From: Glaciimonas sp. | Lineage (GTDB): Bacteria > Pseudomonadota > Gammaproteobacteria > Burkholderiales > Burkholderiaceae_D | Direction: 5' to 3' | Assembly: GCA_012927625.1 (NCBI GenBank) | Contig: JABBOV010000015.1 | Location: forward strand, 1 to 64,000 | DNA: 64,000 bases | Shown: piece after piece, positions 55,913 to 64,000 of the stretch | Layout of the letters: every line of letters begins with the position of its first letter | Position numbering within the stretch: position 1 is the first letter of the stretch | The notes under the pieces: model-generated | What the model was told of the DNA's origin: nothing | What the model saw: only the letters and a program-made list of their open reading frames with translations | Databases searched by the model: none | Program-made: the position numbers and the translations under genes

Positions 55913-57862
55913 ATGACACTTGACACCATTCTGCCTGCCTGGCAGCAACTCTCCACCAAAATCGTTAGCGTATTGCTGGGATTTTTGGTTCTAGCCTTAA
56001 TGGCAATTGGCGCTACGCTATTTTTGTCTTGGCAGCTCGAAGGCAGTTCCGCGGCAATCAATGAAGCCGGCAGTCTGCGCATGCAGAGTTATCGCTTGTC
56101 GGTGGTGTTGTCGCGCTGGATAAATGAGCCGGTGCAAATCGATATACGACAGCGGCAGTTGGTCGACAAACAACTGCAGACGATCGAATCCAAGTTTTCT
56201 CTGCTGCAGCATGGCGACCCGCAACGGCCCTTGTTTTTGCCGCCTGCCGCTGAGATTCATGCCGAGTTCAATATGGTCTCGGCGCAATGGCATCAAAAGC
56301 TGCTGCCTCTGGTAAACATCATGTTGTCCCAGCAGAATCCTGAGCGGCAAGCGAGTTGGCAGCGTTATTACCCGCAAGTCGATGACTATGTGGCGAGTGT
56401 CGATGCGTTGGTAAAAATGATCGAAAAAGATAGTGAAAAACGCACCTTCTGGCTCCGTTCTTCGCAACTTGGGCTGGTGGCATTGGCGCTTACTGGCACG
56501 GTGATCGTAATTTACCTGATGTTCCTGTTAATCATTCAGCCGGTTACCCGCCTGTATGACGGCATGCGACGCATGACGGACAAGGATTTCGGTGTCCGTT
56601 TGCCAGTAGAGAGCCACGATGAATTCGGCCGCTTGAGCGAGGGATTCAATCATATGGCGGATCGCCTCGAAGATTTGTACAGCAGTCTGGAAATTCGCGT
56701 CCAGGAAAAAACAGCAGCACTGGCAGAGCAGAATCAAAAGTTGGCACTGCTCTACGATATTGCTGCCTTCCTACAGGTGCCGCAACCTGTGGAAGCCATT
56801 TGCGAAGGTTTCCTGGATCGCATCAGCCGCTATTTCGAAGCTGACGGCGGGTCGGTGCGGATGCTGGACCCGCTTCGGGGCAACCTGCACATGGTAGTGC
56901 ACCAAGGGATTTCCGAGGAAATGGTAGAAACCGAGCATTGCCTCAAAGTCGGTGATTGTTTGTGTGGCCAGGCTGCCTTGAAAGGTATATCGGTGGTGCA
57001 TAACCTGCTGCAGATGGATACAGCGCAGCAATTGCTGTGTCATAGGGAAGGTTTCGCCACTGTTTCGGTATTTCATATTTATGCGCGCGATCAGCATCTC
57101 GGGTTTTTTAATATGCATTTTCGAAAAGTGAAGACCTTCAGCCAGCATGAAACCGACTTGCTCGCTACGCTGGGCCAACTACTCGGAGTGGCAATCGAAA
57201 ACTTACGGCTCGCCACGCGCGAGCGTGAAATGGCAATCTCAGAAGAGCGCAATATGGTGGCCCAAGGGTTGCATGACAGCATCGCCCAAGGGCTGACGTT
57301 TCTGAATATTCAGGTGCAACTTTTGGAGGATTCGCTGCAACAGGGCAATACCGAGGAAGTTGCCGAAATTGTGCCCGCATTGCAGGCCGGGGTCAAAGAA
57401 AGTTATGAAGATGTGCGCGAATTATTGCTCAACTTCCGTAGCCGTTTAGCTGAAGGCGACCTGGTGCGGTCTCTGCAGACTACAGTGGATAAATTCCGTC
57501 GCCAGACTGGTATTGCCGCCGACTTCGTCGCCGATGTCGACGGTGCGCCATTCCCGCGCGAACAGCAGTTGCAGATTCTGTTCATCGTGCAGGAGGCGCT
57601 CTCCAATATTCGCAAGCATGCGGTGGCTAGCCATGTCGAAGTCAGTTTATCGGATCAGAAAGATTTTGCCTTGACGATTCGCGATAACGGCATCGGTTTC
57701 GATGCGGAAACCCTGCGACAAAAGGGCGAAAGCCATGTCGGCATCAACATCATGCGCGAACGCGCACAACGCATCCGTGCCGCGTTTAATATTGCCTCCG
57801 TGCCTGGTGTCGGCACCACCGTCGTGCTGCATGTGCCGCATGAGCAGCGCCTTGCAGCATGA
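55913..57862 (+). CDS. narX: Nitrate/nitrite sensor histidine kinase NarX
   Basis: A 649-residue membrane kinase. Membrane segment 1 is near residues 17-40, the periplasmic sensor begins with the P-box-like GSLRMQSYRLS, segment 2 is near 185-210, then come HAMP, a GAF-like domain, and a HisKA_3 kinase part with the phosphorylated histidine in ERNMVAQGLHDSIAQGL and ATPase motifs (NIRKHA, DNGIGFD). ATG 55913 is chosen; the open frame extends upstream to 55826. It partners with NarL just downstream. Confidence 0.92.
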   Translation: MTLDTILPAWQQLSTKIVSVLLGFLVLALMAIGATLFLSWQLEGSSAAINEAGSLRMQSYRLSVVLSRWINEPVQIDIRQRQLVDKQLQTIESKFSLLQHGDPQRPLFLPPAAEIHAEFNMVSAQWHQKLLPLVNIMLSQQNPERQASWQRYYPQVDDYVASVDALVKMIEKDSEKRTFWLRSSQLGLVALALTGTVIVIYLMFLLIIQPVTRLYDGMRRMTDKDFGVRLPVESHDEFGRLSEGFNHMADRLEDLYSSLEIRVQEKTAALAEQNQKLALLYDIAAFLQVPQPVEAICEGFLDRISRYFEADGGSVRMLDPLRGNLHMVVHQGISEEMVETEHCLKVGDCLCGQAALKGISVVHNLLQMDTAQQLLCHREGFATVSVFHIYARDQHLGFFNMHFRKVKTFSQHETDLLATLGQLLGVAIENLRLATREREMAISEERNMVAQGLHDSIAQGLTFLNIQVQLLEDSLQQGNTEEVAEIVPALQAGVKESYEDVRELLLNFRSRLAEGDLVRSLQTTVDKFRRQTGIAADFVADVDGAPFPREQQLQILFIVQEALSNIRKHAVASHVEVSLSDQKDFALTIRDNGIGFDAETLRQKGESHVGINIMRERAQRIRAAFNIASVPGVGTTVVLHVPHEQRLAA

Positions 57863-57883
57863 TTTATCCCTACTAAGGTTCCC

Positions 57884-58588
57884 ATGAATAAGCCGACCGC
57901 AGCTCCCACCACGCCTATGAGTCCTATTAGCGTACTGCTGGTGGATGATCACAATTTATTTCGTAGCGGTATTCGTTCGCTGTTGCAGCGCCATGCCGAT
58001 TTTACCGTCGTCGGCGAAGCGGCCGATGGCGTGGAAGGTGTCAAGCGTGCCAGACAATTGCAGCCTGACGTCATTTTGCTCGACCTGAATATGCCTGGTA
58101 TTTCCGGCCTCGAAACGCTGCAACTATTATTGCAGGATCATCCAGATGCCGCTGTAATTCTGCTCACCGTATCAGAAGACGCTGAAGACTTGGCTGCAGC
58201 TTTGCAGGCGGGTGCACGCGGATACCTGATCAAAAATATCGATACCGATTTCCTGGTTCGTGCAATCCGGCGGGCCGCCGCAGGCGAGCCGGTAATTGCC
58301 GAAGCGATGACAGCCAAGCTGGTAGCGCAATGGCAAGGAGGCAATGTTGCGCAAGCCAAAGTACTGCCCTCAGAGCTTGATGTATTGACCCCACGTGAAA
58401 AAGAAACTCTTGTTTGCCTGGCGCGGGGCGAGAGCAACAAGAACATCGCCCGTTCGCTCAATGTTGCAGAAAGCACGGTGAAGATACATGTGCAAAATAT
58501 TTTAAAGAAGCTGAATTTATCCAGTCGTGTGCAGGCTGCCGTATTCGCAGTTGAGCATGGTATCGCTGCAGGCAGCGCTGATAAGTAG
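57884..58588 (+). CDS. narL: Nitrate/nitrite response regulator NarL
   Basis: A 234-residue regulator with an N-terminal receiver (VDDHNLF; phosphorylated aspartate in VILLDLNMPGISG) and a C-terminal LuxR-type helix-turn-helix (LTPREKETLVCLARGESNKNIA). It lies 21 bases after narX. It would activate nar genes when nitrate is present. Confidence 0.94.
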   Translation: MNKPTAAPTTPMSPISVLLVDDHNLFRSGIRSLLQRHADFTVVGEAADGVEGVKRARQLQPDVILLDLNMPGISGLETLQLLLQDHPDAAVILLTVSEDAEDLAAALQAGARGYLIKNIDTDFLVRAIRRAAAGEPVIAEAMTAKLVAQWQGGNVAQAKVLPSELDVLTPREKETLVCLARGESNKNIARSLNVAESTVKIHVQNILKKLNLSSRVQAAVFAVEHGIAAGSADK

Positions 58589-58632
58589 ACTGTTAGTCCG
58601 ACACTGGGGGTACGCAGTAAATTACTTCCGGC

Positions 58633-59349
58633 TCAAGTATTCCGATTATTTAACGTAACCGTGACGGCCGAGGTTGCGATCAGTTCCATCAAGATATTTC
58701 TGGCCAGAGTTTCGGCATAGTCATTGCGCGCAACTGCTGCTTCAATAGCTGCTTCTGGCACGCCGCTAATGATTGTGCTTAGTTGGCGAATATGCAGGTC
58801 GCAAATCTCAGTCAGGTTCGTGTGACGCTTCTGGTGAAAATACAAAAAGCGTCGTGCCAAGGTCTGGAGCATGGCATAAAATTCGGCAGCGTAGCTATTG
58901 CGCGATGCGTCACCCAGCAAGCTTGTCAGAGCAAAATGCAGGCGCATATACTCTCGCATGTCATTGTGAACCTTTAATTTTTCCAATTCCACAATGAACT
59001 TCGACATCTGAGCGCGTTCCTGCAGATTGGCGCACAGCGCCGCCTGCCCAACAATCAGGCGCTCAATCTCGCGACGAATCTGAATAATTTTCAGTTGTCC
59101 CTGGTAGTCAATTTCGGAAATAAAGATGCCCTGTCTTGGCGCAATATGCACCAAACGCTGAAACGCCAGCTTTTGCAGTGCATCGCGCGTCGGCGAACGA
59201 CCGATGCCGATGCGCTCGCTCAGAACAATCTCGGACCATTGGCTGCCAGGTGGCAACTCGCCGGTGACGATTAGTTCCTCCAGCGCACCATAAGCCTTTT
59301 CGGTCTGGCTGACGGCCTCGCGCTCAAATAGATTTTCTCGCACCGTCAT
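58633..59349 (-). CDS. GntR-family regulator with FCD domain
   Basis: A 238-residue regulator with a winged helix at the start (ERIGIGRSPTRDALQKLAF) and an all-helical FCD ligand-binding domain after residue 95. It is last in the minus-strand operon and its start overlaps the acyl-CoA synthetase stop by ATGA, so it probably regulates that operon. The ligand is unknown, but an acid or acyl-CoA is likely. Confidence 0.85.
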   Translation of the reverse strand: MTVRENLFEREAVSQTEKAYGALEELIVTGELPPGSQWSEIVLSERIGIGRSPTRDALQKLAFQRLVHIAPRQGIFISEIDYQGQLKIIQIRREIERLIVGQAALCANLQERAQMSKFIVELEKLKVHNDMREYMRLHFALTSLLGDASRNSYAAEFYAMLQTLARRFLYFHQKRHTNLTEICDLHIRQLSTIISGVPEAAIEAAVARNDYAETLARNILMELIATSAVTVTLNNRNT

Positions 59350-60875
59350 TCAGCGGCTCGAATACTTTTTTGGAGTTCACGTTTTAACACTTTTCCGGTT
59401 CCATTTTTAGGTAATTCATTAACGAAGATGTAACGCTTCGGACGTTTAAAGCGGGCAATGGTTTGAATGCATAGTGTGTCCAGTTCCGCATCGGTAGCCT
59501 TGGCACCTGGCCGGCAAACTACGAATGCGACAACTGCTTCGCCCCACTCTGGGTCAGGTGTGCCGACTACAGATACCTCTTCGACCGCATCGTGCATCAG
59601 CAGCGCTTCTTCGACTTCGCGTGGATAGATATTGGTGCCACCGCTGATGATGACGTCCTTTGATCGGTCCTTCAGGTGCAGCAGGCCGCGCTCGTCCAGC
59701 AACCCGATGTCGCCGGTGCGCAGTGCGCCATCGGTCACCGTCTGCCTGGTTGCTTCTGGATTATTCCAGTATCCAGACATTACCGTAGCGCCTTTGACAA
59801 TCACCTCGCCCGGCGTACCGGTCGCAACCGGTCTGTTTTCGCTATCCACAATCGCCACCTGGATCGCGGTCTGGACAAACCCCACCGACGCCAGCGCCGC
59901 CGCGTCGTTGACGGCAACCGCTTTGGCCAGCTGATCCGATGACAGCGCAGAGATTGTCATCGGGCTTTCGCCCTGACCGTACATTTGAGCAATCCGCGAA
60001 CCGAAGCATTGCACGGCGATTTTGATGTCTTCAACGTAAAACGGTGCTCCCCCCACCAGTATGACACGCAAGCCGGGCCAGCTGACTGGATGTTGCTGTG
60101 CATGGTGCACCAGCCGTTGCACGATGGTGGGCGACGCAAACAGGCTGACCTTGTCGTAATGCGCGAACAAACCGAACAATTCGGCTTCGTCCAGTCCACC
60201 CGATTTCGGCACGACCTGCAACGCTCCTTTGATCCAGTATGGAATGCTGTAGAGTCCGCTACCGTGCGACATTGGGGCGACATGCACCAGTACATCGTCG
60301 TTTGCTACCGACTGCAGGTCGGCATAAAAATGCATTGCCATGCTGACCAGATTCGCATGCGATAGCATGACGCCCTTCGGGCGACCGGTGGTGCCACTGG
60401 TATAGAACAGCCAGGCCAGTTCCCGATCATCGTCGCCGGCGACATCTAGTGCCGGACTTTCCAGTGCCTGGCAATAGCTGTCGGACGCAACATCGACAAG
60501 CTGCAAGTCGGTAATTGTGGATGCTACCGGTTGCAGCGATTCAAACAACGTACCCTGCGTCATACAGGCGCGCGACCCGGAATCTCGCAACATGTAATTA
60601 ATCTCATTAGGATGAAGCTTGTTATTAGCAGGAACTACGCACAGCCCTGCATGCCAACTGGCCAGCATCAACTCCAGGTACTCAGGGCAGTTTTTCATTA
60701 CCAGCGTGATACGGTCGCCGGGGTTCAATCCCAGCGTATGACGCATCCAGTACGCTAAAGCCCGAACGCGCTGGTTTAACTGGGCATAACTCAAACTGGC
60801 ATTGGTGCCAAGAGCCAGTGCCGGACGCTGCGCATGCTGTTGCGCGCTGCGCTGAAAGAGATGACTCAGATTCAT
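59346..60875 (-). CDS. Acyl-CoA synthetase (AMP-forming)
   Basis: A 509-residue adenylate-forming ligase. FYTSGTTGRPKGVMLSH is the phosphate loop, YGQGESPMT the adenylate motif, LKDRSKDVIISGGTNIYPREVE the hinge and LPKNGTGKVLKREL the catalytic lysine segment. It resembles the long-chain/aromatic acid CoA ligases of catabolic operons. The thiolase gene is upstream on the same strand. Confidence 0.88.
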   Translation of the reverse strand: MNLSHLFQRSAQQHAQRPALALGTNASLSYAQLNQRVRALAYWMRHTLGLNPGDRITLVMKNCPEYLELMLASWHAGLCVVPANNKLHPNEINYMLRDSGSRACMTQGTLFESLQPVASTITDLQLVDVASDSYCQALESPALDVAGDDDRELAWLFYTSGTTGRPKGVMLSHANLVSMAMHFYADLQSVANDDVLVHVAPMSHGSGLYSIPYWIKGALQVVPKSGGLDEAELFGLFAHYDKVSLFASPTIVQRLVHHAQQHPVSWPGLRVILVGGAPFYVEDIKIAVQCFGSRIAQMYGQGESPMTISALSSDQLAKAVAVNDAAALASVGFVQTAIQVAIVDSENRPVATGTPGEVIVKGATVMSGYWNNPEATRQTVTDGALRTGDIGLLDERGLLHLKDRSKDVIISGGTNIYPREVEEALLMHDAVEEVSVVGTPDPEWGEAVVAFVVCRPGAKATDAELDTLCIQTIARFKRPKRYIFVNELPKNGTGKVLKRELQKSIRAAE

Positions 60876-60938
60876 GGATGTCTCGTAATGGTTGGGCTGA
60901 AAATTAGATGCCAGTTGGGCTTCATGCTACCGAGCCGC

Positions 60939-62180
60939 TTATTGTCGGCCCAGGATGGTGATGCAGGTAGACGCTTCTTCGACGCCGCTGAAGCCACCGC
61001 CATTTTCTGCGATGGCAAAGCGGGCATTTTCGACTTGCCTGGAGCCTGCCTCGCCGCGCAATTGCATCACCATTTCATGAACCTGGGCTAGTCCGGTGGC
61101 GCCGATCGGATGGCCGCGCGAGAGCAGTCCGCCAGAAACATTGATCGGGATTTTGCCGCCGAGCGTGGTCGCGCCTGACTCTGCCATTGGGCCGCCTTCG
61201 CCAAAGGCGCAAAATGCGAGCGCTTCGGTTTGCTGGATTTCGGCGAATGCGGTAGCGTCGTGTACTTCCGCTAACGACATGTCTTGCGGCCCGACGCCGG
61301 CGATTCCGTAAGCCTGCAAAGCAGCCAGATGACACAGATGCCGTTCGTATTGACCGGCAGGGCGATCGGTTGCGCTGCGGATCACGCTGGCGCACAGGCG
61401 AATCGCCCGGCTTTGCTGGAGTTTGCGTAATCCGGCTTCATTGCAAATGATCGCTGCCGCGGCACCGTCGCTAATAGGCGCGCACATCGGCAAGGTCAGT
61501 GGCCAGGATACGGCACGCGCCGCCATCACTTCATCGATGGTCATTGGATATTGAAATTGCGCTAATGGATTGCGCGTTGAATGCACATGATTTTTGGCCG
61601 CAACGGCGGCAATCTGGCGCTGAGTGGTGCCAAAGGTTTTCATGTGCAGCCGCGCCAGACTGGCATATATGTCCATGAAAACACTACGCTTACCGGGTTC
61701 GACAAAGTCTTCCGGGGGTTTGACGTCGGCGGCCAGGCTGACTAGATGTTGCATCTGCTCGGTTGCAGTATGCACATCCCAAGCCCCGTCGAACACCGCA
61801 AAACTTTTTTCTTTGTCAGTTGAAAACAGTTTGTCGACGCCGACGGCCAGACAAACATCGCCCGCACCTGACGCCACAAACATGTGGGCCGCATTAAGTG
61901 CACTGCTGGAACTGGCACACGCGTTTTCGACGTTAATCACCGGGATACCGGTAATTCCCATCGCCCCCAGAGCGACTTGTCCTGCCACCATGTATTGGCC
62001 TTCGATCGGGCCTTGCCCGGCGGTCGCGAAATAGGCACCCTGCAACATGGCAGCTTCGCAGCCGGCGTCTTTGAGGGCGATTGTCACGGCTTCGCGCACC
62101 AGATCCTTGACGCTGGTTCCAAGCTGTTTGGCAAAATGCGTGATGCCAACGCCAACGATATAAGTACGGTTAGTGCTCAT
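60939..62180 (-). CDS. Thiolase-family protein (SCP-x/acetyl-CoA acetyltransferase type)
   Basis: A 413-residue thiolase. The nucleophilic cysteine is in NVENACASSSSAL near residue 88, and the C-terminal GGLLSRGHPIGATG holds the active-site histidine; the second catalytic cysteine common in ordinary thiolases is not seen, as in the SCP-x-like subgroup. It would cleave a CoA-bound substrate made by the adjacent ligase. It overlaps the end of livF by 11 bases. Confidence 0.85.
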   Translation of the reverse strand: MSTNRTYIVGVGITHFAKQLGTSVKDLVREAVTIALKDAGCEAAMLQGAYFATAGQGPIEGQYMVAGQVALGAMGITGIPVINVENACASSSSALNAAHMFVASGAGDVCLAVGVDKLFSTDKEKSFAVFDGAWDVHTATEQMQHLVSLAADVKPPEDFVEPGKRSVFMDIYASLARLHMKTFGTTQRQIAAVAAKNHVHSTRNPLAQFQYPMTIDEVMAARAVSWPLTLPMCAPISDGAAAAIICNEAGLRKLQQSRAIRLCASVIRSATDRPAGQYERHLCHLAALQAYGIAGVGPQDMSLAEVHDATAFAEIQQTEALAFCAFGEGGPMAESGATTLGGKIPINVSGGLLSRGHPIGATGLAQVHEMVMQLRGEAGSRQVENARFAIAENGGGFSGVEEASTCITILGRQ

Positions 62181-62883
62181 GCGTTACTCCAGTTGTAATA
62201 ATCGATTCGACTATGTCGCGCTGCGCTTCCAGCTCGGCAGACGTGCCAGACCAGACCACTGACCCGTGGTCGAGTACGTATTGACGATGCGCCAGCCGCA
62301 TCGGGACTTTGAAGTTTTGTTCGACTAGCACAATACCGGTGCCTTGCTGGTGTACCAGGCCAAAGACTTCAATCAGATCGTTGACGATCACGGGTGCCAA
62401 ACCTTCGGTAGGCTCGTCCAGCAACAGAATTTTTGGATTCCCAAGCAGCGCGCGTGCAATCGACAGCATTTGCTGTTCACCACCGGACAACTGGTCGCCG
62501 CCAAACCCAATACGTTCCTGTAGTCGCGGAAATATCTCCAGTACGCGTTCGATGGTCCAATATCCCGGCTTATGCGCCAGCCCCCCCATGCGCAAATTTT
62601 CGATCACCGATAGATTCGAAAAAATACGGCGGCTATCGGGCACCAGCGCAATCCCGAGGCGGCTGATATTTTCGACCGGCAGACGCGTGATGTCCTGCTG
62701 CTCATACAGACGCCGACCTTGTTTCAGCGGCAACAGCCCCATCATGGTTCTCAGGGTGGTCGATTTGCCGGCACCGTTACGACCAATGATGGCAATGATT
62801 TCATTTTGTGCTGCTTGAATGGTGACGTCGTTGAGTACCCGTGCATGGCCATATTGAACAAAGGCATTTTCCAGTGCAATCAT
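62170..62883 (-). CDS. livF: Branched-chain-type ABC transporter ATPase LivF
   Basis: A 237-residue ATPase of the LivF kind. Walker A is GRNGAGKST, signature LSGGEQQMLSIARAL, Walker B ILLLDEPTEGLAP. It is coupled to livG by overlapping stop and start (62880-62883). The transporter group includes importers of organic acids and amides as well as amino acids. Confidence 0.92.
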   Translation of the reverse strand: MIALENAFVQYGHARVLNDVTIQAAQNEIIAIIGRNGAGKSTTLRTMMGLLPLKQGRRLYEQQDITRLPVENISRLGIALVPDSRRIFSNLSVIENLRMGGLAHKPGYWTIERVLEIFPRLQERIGFGGDQLSGGEQQMLSIARALLGNPKILLLDEPTEGLAPVIVNDLIEVFGLVHQQGTGIVLVEQNFKVPMRLAHRQYVLDHGSVVWSGTSAELEAQRDIVESIITTGVTHEH

Positions 62884-63635
62884 GGTGGCGAATCCTCTCC
62901 CAGATAAATCGAACGAACCGTGGCATCGGCTTTGACCTGGTCCGGCGTTCCTTGCGCGATGACACGGCCGTTACTCATCACGACGATCTGCTCGGACAGT
63001 GACATGATCACGTCCATATTGTGTTCGATCAGTAGCATGGTGCGACCCGCCGCAGCCGCCTGGATCAGCCGTGTTGCAGTATCAATCTCATGATGCCCGA
63101 TGCCGGCTAGCGGCTCATCGAGCAACAGGATGCGAGGATCCGGTAGAACTGTCAGCCCCAGCTCCAGTGCGCGCTGCAAGCCGTACGACATGGAGCCGGC
63201 AATTTCATTGCGGTGCGCTGTCAGTCCTGTCATTTCCAGCATCGAGTCGATGTCGGACGTCAACCTGCGGTCATAGCCTGACGCGACCCAAAAAGGCAGG
63301 AAGCGGGAACGCTTGATTTGGGCGGCAATGCGTAGATTTTCGAGCACCGTCATGTCTGGATATATCTTTGTGATCTGGAAGCTGCGGCCTATGCCGTGGC
63401 GGGCGCGCTGATACGGCATCAGCGCTGAGATATCCTGGCCCTCGCAGAGAACCATTCCATCGTGCTGCAGTTGACGTCCAGCCAGGACATTGAGCAGCGT
63501 CGTTTTGCCTGCGCCATTCGGACCTATCAGGCCATACATTCGTCCTGCCTCGAAATCGTAATTGACGTCATCAATCGCTTTTAACGCACCAAAGCTGACG
63601 CTCACATGGGAACATTGCAGAGCGATATTGCTCAT
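62880..63635 (-). CDS. livG: Branched-chain-type ABC transporter ATPase LivG
   Basis: A 251-residue ATPase, partner of LivF. Walker A GPNGAGKTT, signature MSYGLQRALELG, Walker B ILLLDEPLAGIG. ATG 63635 is chosen because the protein family begins there (IALQCSHVSVSFGALKA) and it overlaps the end of livM by ATGA; the upstream frame is inside livM. Confidence 0.92.
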   Translation of the reverse strand: MSNIALQCSHVSVSFGALKAIDDVNYDFEAGRMYGLIGPNGAGKTTLLNVLAGRQLQHDGMVLCEGQDISALMPYQRARHGIGRSFQITKIYPDMTVLENLRIAAQIKRSRFLPFWVASGYDRRLTSDIDSMLEMTGLTAHRNEIAGSMSYGLQRALELGLTVLPDPRILLLDEPLAGIGHHEIDTATRLIQAAAAGRTMLLIEHNMDVIMSLSEQIVVMSNGRVIAQGTPDQVKADATVRSIYLGEDSPP

Positions 63636-64000
63636 GATTTCTTCCCGCGCCGACGCAGGCGACCGGCGTATGCCTGTATTTCCCCCAGTACGCCTTTCGG
63701 GAAATACAGCGTAACCAGAATGAACACGAGGCCGAGGATGCCGTACCAATAAGGCGTCCAGCCACTGAGCCACTCCTTCAATATCTCGAATATGATGACG
63801 CCCGCCACCGGTCCCCACAAGGTGCCGGCACCGCCCAGCAGCGTCATGATGATGACGTCGCCCGAGGTGGTCCAGTGCAGCATCTGCGGATTGACATACA
63901 TTAAAAGGGAGGCCAGCAGTGCGCCGGCCAGACCGCTGATGCCGCCGGATATCAGAAATGTGATCTGCTTGATACGATGGGTGTTGTAGCCTAGGTGTTG
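63632..64000 (-). CDS. livM: Branched-chain-type ABC transporter permease LivM (partial, C-terminal end)
   Basis: The open frame runs to the right edge of the window without a start codon: about 122 C-terminal residues with three hydrophobic segments, LGYNTHRIK and SGGISGLAGALLASL, which are standard LivM parts. The rest lies outside the window. The stop overlaps the livG start. Confidence 0.85.
   Translation of the reverse strand, partial: QHLGYNTHRIKQITFLISGGISGLAGALLASLLMYVNPQMLHWTTSGDVIIMTLLGGAGTLWGPVAGVIIFEILKEWLSGWTPYWYGILGLVFILVTLYFPKGVLGEIQAYAGRLRRRGKKS

Overview
The window looks like chromosomal DNA of a denitrifying or nitrate-respiring betaproteobacterium, most probably Burkholderiales and perhaps Oxalobacteraceae. 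The grounds are FlhDC control of motility, a narK1-narK2-narGHJI cluster with NarX/NarL, the malic enzyme-phosphotransacetylase fusion, ubiquinone genes of the oxygen-independent type and the gene-neighbourhood style. The genus cannot be fixed from the sequence alone.

Region 1 (1-19,690) is an accessory island. A gene cluster for quinohemoprotein amine dehydrogenase (qhp) runs on the plus strand from about 890 to 16,855. It holds the three subunits (A, C, B), the radical-SAM crosslinking enzyme (D), the ABC exporter (F), the leader protease (E), the flavin monooxygenase (G) and the AraC-type regulator (R). Inside the same gene string are two peptidase-U32-family proteins resembling UbiV and UbiU, an outer-membrane channel-like protein, an acyl-CoA synthetase and an aldehyde dehydrogenase. 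Together they form a plausible route: primary amine to aldehyde (periplasm), aldehyde to acid, acid to acyl-CoA. Both edges carry decayed insertion sequences (IS3, IS481, IS5 on the left; an unassigned DDE element, a complete IS4-family element, IS21, IS66 and IS3 on the right), plus a nearly identical 29-bp sequence in inverted orientation at each edge.

Region 2 (19,686-28,651, minus strand) is the motility master cluster: flhD, flhC, a membrane methyltransferase, motA, motB, a CheZ-like protein, cheY, cheA and a chemoreceptor. A sigma-28-type promoter lies before motA. Region 3 (28,652-40,300) holds malic enzyme (maeB), the NO-sensing repressor nsrR, an ODP-type diiron protein, a universal stress protein, and a minus-strand block of nitronate monooxygenase, ubiU, ubiV, a TrhA-type membrane protein, ubiT and a DGC zinc-binding protein.

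Region 4 (40,300-58,590) is for nitrate and NO physiology: hemerythrin, DUF2249 protein, NnrS/CcoN-like membrane protein, a DNR-type Crp/Fnr regulator, narK1, narK2, narG, narH, narJ, narI, a parvulin-type isomerase, a probable rhodoquinone methyltransferase (rquA), mobB, narX and narL. Region 5 (58,630-64,000, minus strand) is a catabolic operon: branched-chain-type ABC transporter parts (livM, truncated by the window end; livG; livF), a thiolase, an acyl-CoA synthetase and a GntR-type regulator.

The most interesting feature is the U32-family pair placed between the maturation genes and the downstream metabolic genes of the qhp cluster. Known relatives of this family carry out oxygen-independent hydroxylations, and building the tryptophylquinone cofactor needs a hydroxylation step. 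A role in oxygen-independent cofactor maturation is an inference that can be tested.
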